Below are positions 22,635-26,572 of a DNA stretch of 26,572 nt, piece by piece; positions within the stretch are counted from its first letter, which is position 1; each line of letters opens with the position of its first letter. This stretch comes from Nitrospirota bacterium (GTDB lineage Bacteria; Nitrospirota_A; Leptospirillia; Leptospirillales; Leptospirillaceae): the NCBI GenBank assembly GCA_021795275.1, contig JAJYPO010000012.1:1-26572 (forward strand). The letters are read 5' to 3'. Under the pieces are notes generated by a model that searched no databases, had not been told where the DNA came from, and saw nothing but the letters and a program-made list of their open reading frames with translations. The position numbers and the translations under genes were made by a program.

Positions 22635-23737
22635 ATGGAGTTCACTACCCCTGAGGTTTCGGTGGTGATCCCCTGCTACAGGGGGAAGAATCTTCTGGCA
22701 GAGGCGATCACGTCGGTCCTCGCCCAGACGTTCAGGAATTTCGAGATCCTTCTTGTAGACAACAACGCCGATGCGGAGACGAAGGCGGTCATGGAAAAAT
22801 TCCGGAATGATAATTCCGGAAGGATCCGGATCGTCCAGGAGCCCGAGCAGGGGGTCTGCTCCGCAAGAAACCGGGGGATCCTTGATAGTCGGGCTCCCTA
22901 CATCGCCCTGCTGGACGACGACGACCGGATGAAGCCGGAGAGGCTCGAAAAACAGCTGGAAGCGCTTCGAAGTCGTTCGGATGTCTCCATGGTCGTGTGC
23001 GGCGCGGATTTTGTGGAAAAGATAATGTCCTCGAAGCCAATGTCATCGGTCAACGGGGCTCCTGGAAAGTGATCGAACACCAATTGATTTCCTTGTTCGA
23101 AAAAATACTTCCCGGAAGAAGTGACGGACATTTTTTTCTGTCGATGCCCTCAACCATGCTCATTTCGAAAGAAAAAGCCCTCGAAGCGGGACTCTTCGAC
23201 ATTCGCCTCAACCCGAATTACGGAGAGGATCTCGATTTTGGAGTCCGCATGTTTCTTGTCGGGGACTTCGTCATTCTGAAAGAATCGCTTGCCATCTATC
23301 GGAAGGATTCTCCCGACAGCCTCTCCAAAAGGAGAAGCTCCGAAAAGGTGAGGTTTCTCTATACCCAGGGGAACAAACTTCATTTTGTCCTTTGGGAGCT
23401 GTTTAATAGCAGAAACGGCAAAAACATTGATGCCGTTCCGGCATTTCGGAAAATGGCGACCTTTCATCTTCGGTTGGCCGGGAAGCATTTTTTGAGGTAT
23501 GCCAATGGAGCGAAAGCCGGTCGGAGCCTTCTTTTTCGTGCCTGGAGGTATACTCCGGCACAGAGAGGTGCGCTTGTGGATTGGTTGAAAAGTCTATTCC
23601 CGGCAACCATGCATCCCCGTCTGTTCTGGTTCGAGAGTCACAGATCGGACCTTCTTCCGGCAGGTACGGACCGGTCCTTTGCCGAACAGCTTTTTCAGCT
23701 TCCTCCCGTGTGGATCGACGAGAAGGAGAATTCATGA
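22635..23737 (+). pseudogene. GT2 glycosyltransferase, tandem copy 3, frameshifted
   Basis: Begins at ATG 22635 after GAGGAAGGAAG, 19 nt behind copy 2. The first frame carries SVVIPCYRGKNLLAEAITSV, LLVDNNADAETK and ALLDDDDRMKPERLEKQ, then ends at 23072 with unrelated residues. The expected continuation (KDNVLEANVIGQRGSWKVIE...PSTMLISKEKALEAGLFD...PRLFWFESH) lies in the -1 frame up to 23737. The switch is at GTGGAAAAGATAATG near 23016, where an A-run gives an A-AAG site. It is either a one-base indel (inactive gene), a sequencing error in the A-run, or a -1 slip. Both halves align fully with copies 2 and 4. Its stop overlaps the ATG of copy 4 (ATGA). Confidence 0.8.
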
Positions 23738-24819
23738 ATACCCACGAATCTCCTGAGGTTTCCCTGGTCGTGACCTTTTTCAGGGAGGGACCGCTTCTCG
23801 GAGAAACGCTTGATTCCGCGTTGGACCAGACCTTCCGGGACTTTGAAATCGTTCTTGTGGACAACAACGCCGATCCGGCGACCCGTGACGTTGCCGAAAG
23901 CTACGTCAAGAGGGATTCCCTGAGGATTCGGATCGTCCACGAACCCATTCAGGGAATGTGTGCGGCGAAGAATCGGGGGATTGCCGAATCGCGAGGGGAG
24001 TTCATCGCCTTTATCGACGGGGATGATCTCATGGCTCCGGACCGGCTGGAAAAACAGCGGGCCGCTCTTTTGGCCGATTCAGAGATCTCCCTCGTCACCT
24101 GCCGCTATGACCGGATCTCCTACGACCGATCGACGATCGTCGAAAGAGATGTTCCTGGACCGACCAGACAGAGTGCGATGTGGCGGGATCTTGAAGGGGC
24201 ACTCAAAGGGCTTTACAGATCTCGTTTGACTCCCGAAAGAGTGAAGGATTTTCGTCTGACGATTCCGTCCACCTTCTTTCTCCGGAAAAAAACCCTTCTT
24301 GAAGCGGGGCTTTTCGACATGAGGCTCAATCCCCGTTGGTGCGAGGATTACGAGCTTCAGACAAGGCTTTTCAACCTTGGAAGGTTTCACCAGATTCCTG
24401 AGTCTCTCGTGCAATACCGGATTTCCGATCAAAACGCAAAAAAGGTGAAGGAAGGGCAGGTTTCGGGATTCGAGCGCTTCTGGCAGGACCAGCGCTTTTT
24501 CACGATCCTCTGCGAGAACTTTTCATCCCACGGACCAGAGGTTCAAAAGGCGTTGAGGGAAATCCGGTCGATCTGGCTTCGGGGGGTGGGTCTCCATTTT
24601 ATGGAGTACAAGGAAGGATTAAAGATCGGAAGAACTCTTCTCAAAAGGGCCATCGAGGATGCTCCGGACAAAAGGGCGGCCTGGATGCTCTATCTGAAAA
24701 GTCTTGCTCCGGAAATATTTATTCCAAGACTTTTCTGGTTCGAGGATTACAGAGATGCTGAATGGGTGAGAGGAAGTCTCGATTTTGGAGAAAATTTTCT
24801 TTTCTCCGGAAATTGGTGA
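23734..24819 (+). CDS. GT2 glycosyltransferase, tandem copy 4
   Basis: A 361-residue GT-A transferase, the last of the tandem set. It has SLVVTFFREGPLLGETLDSA, IVLVDNNADPATRD, the DGDD metal site in FIAFIDGDDLMAPDRLEKQ, the acceptor segment RWCEDYELQTRLF and the shared PRLFWFEDY. The ATG at 23734 sits inside the ATGA overlap with copy 3's stop, and GAAGGAG precedes it at good distance, so it is translated in coupling with copy 3. The start at 23581 would include copy 3 codons and is rejected. It is the sister of copy 1, giving an A-B-B-A order of subtypes across the array. Confidence 0.9.
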   Translation: MNTHESPEVSLVVTFFREGPLLGETLDSALDQTFRDFEIVLVDNNADPATRDVAESYVKRDSLRIRIVHEPIQGMCAAKNRGIAESRGEFIAFIDGDDLMAPDRLEKQRAALLADSEISLVTCRYDRISYDRSTIVERDVPGPTRQSAMWRDLEGALKGLYRSRLTPERVKDFRLTIPSTFFLRKKTLLEAGLFDMRLNPRWCEDYELQTRLFNLGRFHQIPESLVQYRISDQNAKKVKEGQVSGFERFWQDQRFFTILCENFSSHGPEVQKALREIRSIWLRGVGLHFMEYKEGLKIGRTLLKRAIEDAPDKRAAWMLYLKSLAPEIFIPRLFWFEDYRDAEWVRGSLDFGENFLFSGNW

Positions 24820-25263
24820 TGTGCAATTTTATTTTACCTGAATACCCATGATGTTTCTCCTCGCCAGTTGTTGGATGTTCTCATGGAATGACAAGGAAAT
24901 CACAGGATGGGGCTCGCAGTCAGGTATCAGGGGCGATTCCGAAAAGCCAGGGAGTTTCGCCAAACCTTCGATTCAACTGCCGCTTCCAGCGGGGAGACTT
25001 CCCCTCCCTGAATTGTGTTCTGATCTTAAAAAAGCCGCGTGCGACTTGCAAAGCTGGCTAAACATTATGGGCATTCAGGTATTTTATCTTTTTAATATCT
25101 TGACATGACCGGAGAAAAAACCGCTCAGTCCTCAAAAAGTGCTGTTGCATGATGGATTACACAGCCTCTTTGTCCATGGGCCTTTTTTGCACAACGTTGA
25201 CTAACAGAATCGTTATTACCTTAAAGAAGCCTCTTTTTGGTCTACTTGACTGGGAGTACCTCC
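24820..25263. other. Intergenic region, no gene recognised
   Basis: It contains stops in all frames apart from an unconvincing 86-codon ORF. The sequence changes from GC-rich to AT-rich toward the right. It holds a small GGGGA/TCCCC stem near 25000 and a TTGACA-like hexamer near 25100 that could begin a promoter for the gene at 25264. It may be worn mobile DNA. Confidence 0.35.
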
Positions 25264-26238
25264 ATGTTCGGAACATATCGTTTCAGAAAAAAAATTGAAC
25301 AGATTATTCTTGGGTCATATGGAAAGCATATTAAAAAAAAGATTAGTCGTGTTATTCTTGGTCATTCGGGTTGGTCTGCAAGATTTCTTCGTTACCCTTT
25401 CCCTTTTTTAAGACCTTGGAAAAGAAATATTATTGATATTTCAAGGGATGCTGGTGTGGGGGATGTATTGTTGTGCACTCCAGCAATGCGAGAAATAAAA
25501 CTTCGAAATCCGAAAATTCGAATTCGATTCTATACGGATCTTCCTGAATTAGTGTATGGATTATCTTATATTGACGAAGTTTTACCTATTAAAAATTTAT
25601 CTAAATCAGTTATAAAATTAAAATATGAAAATATGACTCCTATACGGGTTCATCTTTCAAGATTCTTTGGGGATTGCCTAGGCATCTATGTGAAAAATGT
25701 GATTCCTGACTGCGTTGTTAAAAAAGAGCTAGTTAGTTATTACAAGCATTTATTTAATAATAAAAAAACAATCGTCATTCTTTTGCGGGCTAGTCGATAT
25801 ACTCCAAATAAAGATTGGCCTCTTGAATATTGGGACAAGTTAATCGAAAACATTTCGCAACAATACAAAATTGTAATTATAGGTTCAGGGCTTACATCTG
25901 AGGAAGAAAGTATTAAATCTATAAATAGATGTATGGATTTACGGGGCAAAACAAGTTTGGAAGAAATGGCTGCAGTAATCGCTGCTTCAGATATGTATAT
26001 AGGACCAATTTCTGGCCCTTATCATATTGCCGCCGCGGTGGGAATTCCTTCTATTGCAGTAAGTGGAGGATTTGAACATCCTGAAAATACTCGTTATCCA
26101 AAGTCAATAATATTTTCTAGTGACTTATCTTGTGCTCCATGTTGGTTGAGGACTGAATGCCCAAATTCAAAAGAATGCCTTACCACAATATTGCCTATTG
26201 ATGTTGAAAAAGTTGTGTTAACCCTTATGCCCAATTGA
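25264..26238 (+). CDS. GT9 family (heptosyltransferase-like) glycosyltransferase
   Basis: A 324-residue GT-B transferase of the ADP-heptose:LPS heptosyltransferase superfamily. The N-terminal domain has IIDISRDAGVGDVLLCTPAM (the DxGxGDxLL loop) and FYTDLPELVYGLSYIDEV. The C-terminal donor domain has ILLRASRYTPNKDWPLEYWD, IIGSGLTSEEES and the family signature MYIGPISGPYHIAAAVGIPSIAVSG. Late cysteines (CAPCWLRTECPNSKEC) match those in many GT9 proteins. ATG 25264 has GGGAG 7 nt before it. The DNA is markedly AT-rich against the operon to its left, with no sigma-54 site, so it is probably acquired and separately controlled. Substrate not predictable. Confidence 0.9.
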   Translation: MFGTYRFRKKIEQIILGSYGKHIKKKISRVILGHSGWSARFLRYPFPFLRPWKRNIIDISRDAGVGDVLLCTPAMREIKLRNPKIRIRFYTDLPELVYGLSYIDEVLPIKNLSKSVIKLKYENMTPIRVHLSRFFGDCLGIYVKNVIPDCVVKKELVSYYKHLFNNKKTIVILLRASRYTPNKDWPLEYWDKLIENISQQYKIVIIGSGLTSEEESIKSINRCMDLRGKTSLEEMAAVIAASDMYIGPISGPYHIAAAVGIPSIAVSGGFEHPENTRYPKSIIFSSDLSCAPCWLRTECPNSKECLTTILPIDVEKVVLTLMPN

Positions 26239-26239
26239 G

Positions 26240-26373
26240 GTCATCCGAAGGAGAGGTAAGAGGTAATGGTGCTCGCGCATGAGGGCGTTCCACCGGGCTT
26301 CCTTCTCCCCGGACGCGACAGAGCGCACATCGATGTTCTGGAGATCGATCGGACTCTCGACGAGGGTATTCAT
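26240..26373 (-). pseudogene. DUF4338-like (DruA-related) transposase fragment
   Basis: The minus frame reads MNTLVESPIDLQNIDVRSVA, then EKEARWNALMREHHYL and breaks off. The RWNALMREHHYL block resembles the N-terminus of DUF4338 proteins, found in transposases and in the Druantia protein DruA. No ribosome site is visible and the rest of the protein is absent. Assignment rests on a short motif. Confidence 0.45.
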
Positions 26374-26464
26374 GAAAACAAATTGTGTCAGAAACGACGG
26401 GAAAATCCAGCCCCTCTCTTCCCTCATCGAACACTAAGGGCCTGTAAAAAAATATCGTAACAAG

Positions 26465-26572
26465 TCATCCATCTTTTGGATGAAGGGAATAATTCCATTC
26501 TCCATGGAAGGAGTGCCGCACCAGATGAAGAGCGGCCAGTTCCTCATCAGAGATCTTGATGCCTTTGGGGTA
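26465..26572 (-). pseudogene. ISAzo13-like transposase C-terminus, cut by window edge
   Basis: The minus frame from the edge reads YPKGIKISDEELAALHLVRH then FHGEWNYSLHPKDG and a TGA at 26465-26467. This matches the usual end of ISAzo13-family transposases (ExxALxxxxHxFHGEWNY). Most of the gene lies outside the window, so its integrity is unknown. Confidence 0.65.

Noticed and set aside
25175..25191. Possible sigma-54 site upstream of the GT9 gene (TGGGCC...TTGCA)
   Set aside because: GG and GC are 9 bp apart instead of the strict 10, so it was not counted with the other three.

Overview
This is a GC-rich chromosomal segment from a Gram-negative, exopolysaccharide-producing bacterium. Lipoprotein and outer-membrane-barrel genes, a PrsK-type (PEP-CTERM/exosortase-linked) histidine kinase and sigma-54 promoters all point that way. 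An acidophilic Nitrospirota such as Leptospirillum would fit, but nothing here proves the genus. There is no rRNA, tRNA or CRISPR array. Insertion-sequence fossils, duplications and broken genes mark the segment as a recombining accessory region.

Layout. 1-1340: an Rpn (PD-(D/E)XK) nuclease gene with a duplicated, free-standing copy of its C-terminal 'RpnS' part. 1412-3244 (minus): a PilZ-AAA+-Fis sigma-54 activator and a small unknown gene. 3485-4591: UDP-galactopyranose mutase behind a sigma-54 promoter. 5265-6359 (minus): an AT-rich pair, a lipoprotein and an outer-membrane barrel. 6515-7297 (minus): a short-chain dehydrogenase. 7403-7990: a broken transposase. 8087-10213: the PrsK-like kinase. 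10269-13620 (minus): a defence/toxin-antitoxin island holding an AbiEii nucleotidyltransferase with a small partner, a zeta-toxin-like P-loop protein, and a KGGVGR-type ParA-like ATPase fused by deletion to a glycosyltransferase fragment. 13650-14060: an IS200/IS605-type right-end fossil and a 134-bp inverted-repeat element. 14554-15561: a nucleotide-sugar epimerase with its own sigma-54 promoter. 15661-16400: a broken DUF262/GmrSD gene. 16483-17394: a methyltransferase. 17437-19910 (minus): a second copy of the zeta / KGGVGR ATPase / glycosyltransferase module. 20360-24819: four tandem GT2 glycosyltransferases behind a third sigma-54 promoter. 25264-26238: an AT-rich GT9 glycosyltransferase. 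26240-26572: transposase fragments.

How it fits together. Three well-formed -24/-12 promoters precede the mutase, the epimerase and the four-gene glycosyltransferase operon. Polysaccharide precursor supply and assembly therefore look like one sigma-54 regulon. Two candidate controllers are present: PrsK, whose usual partner PrsR is a sigma-54 activator but is not in this window, and the divergent PilZ-AAA+ activator, which carries both c-di-GMP-binding motifs. The mutase makes UDP-galactofuranose, and the GT2 enzyme at 17437-18441 resembles galactofuranosyl/rhamnosyltransferases, so the two may act in sequence.

The strongest candidate for an undescribed system is the zeta-like / KGGVGR ATPase / GT2 module, present twice and decayed in complementary ways. 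Its genes overlap by 4 nt at the two junctions that remain intact: zeta/ATPase in copy 1 and ATPase/GT in copy 2. Also notable is the orphan RpnS-like gene next to rpn.
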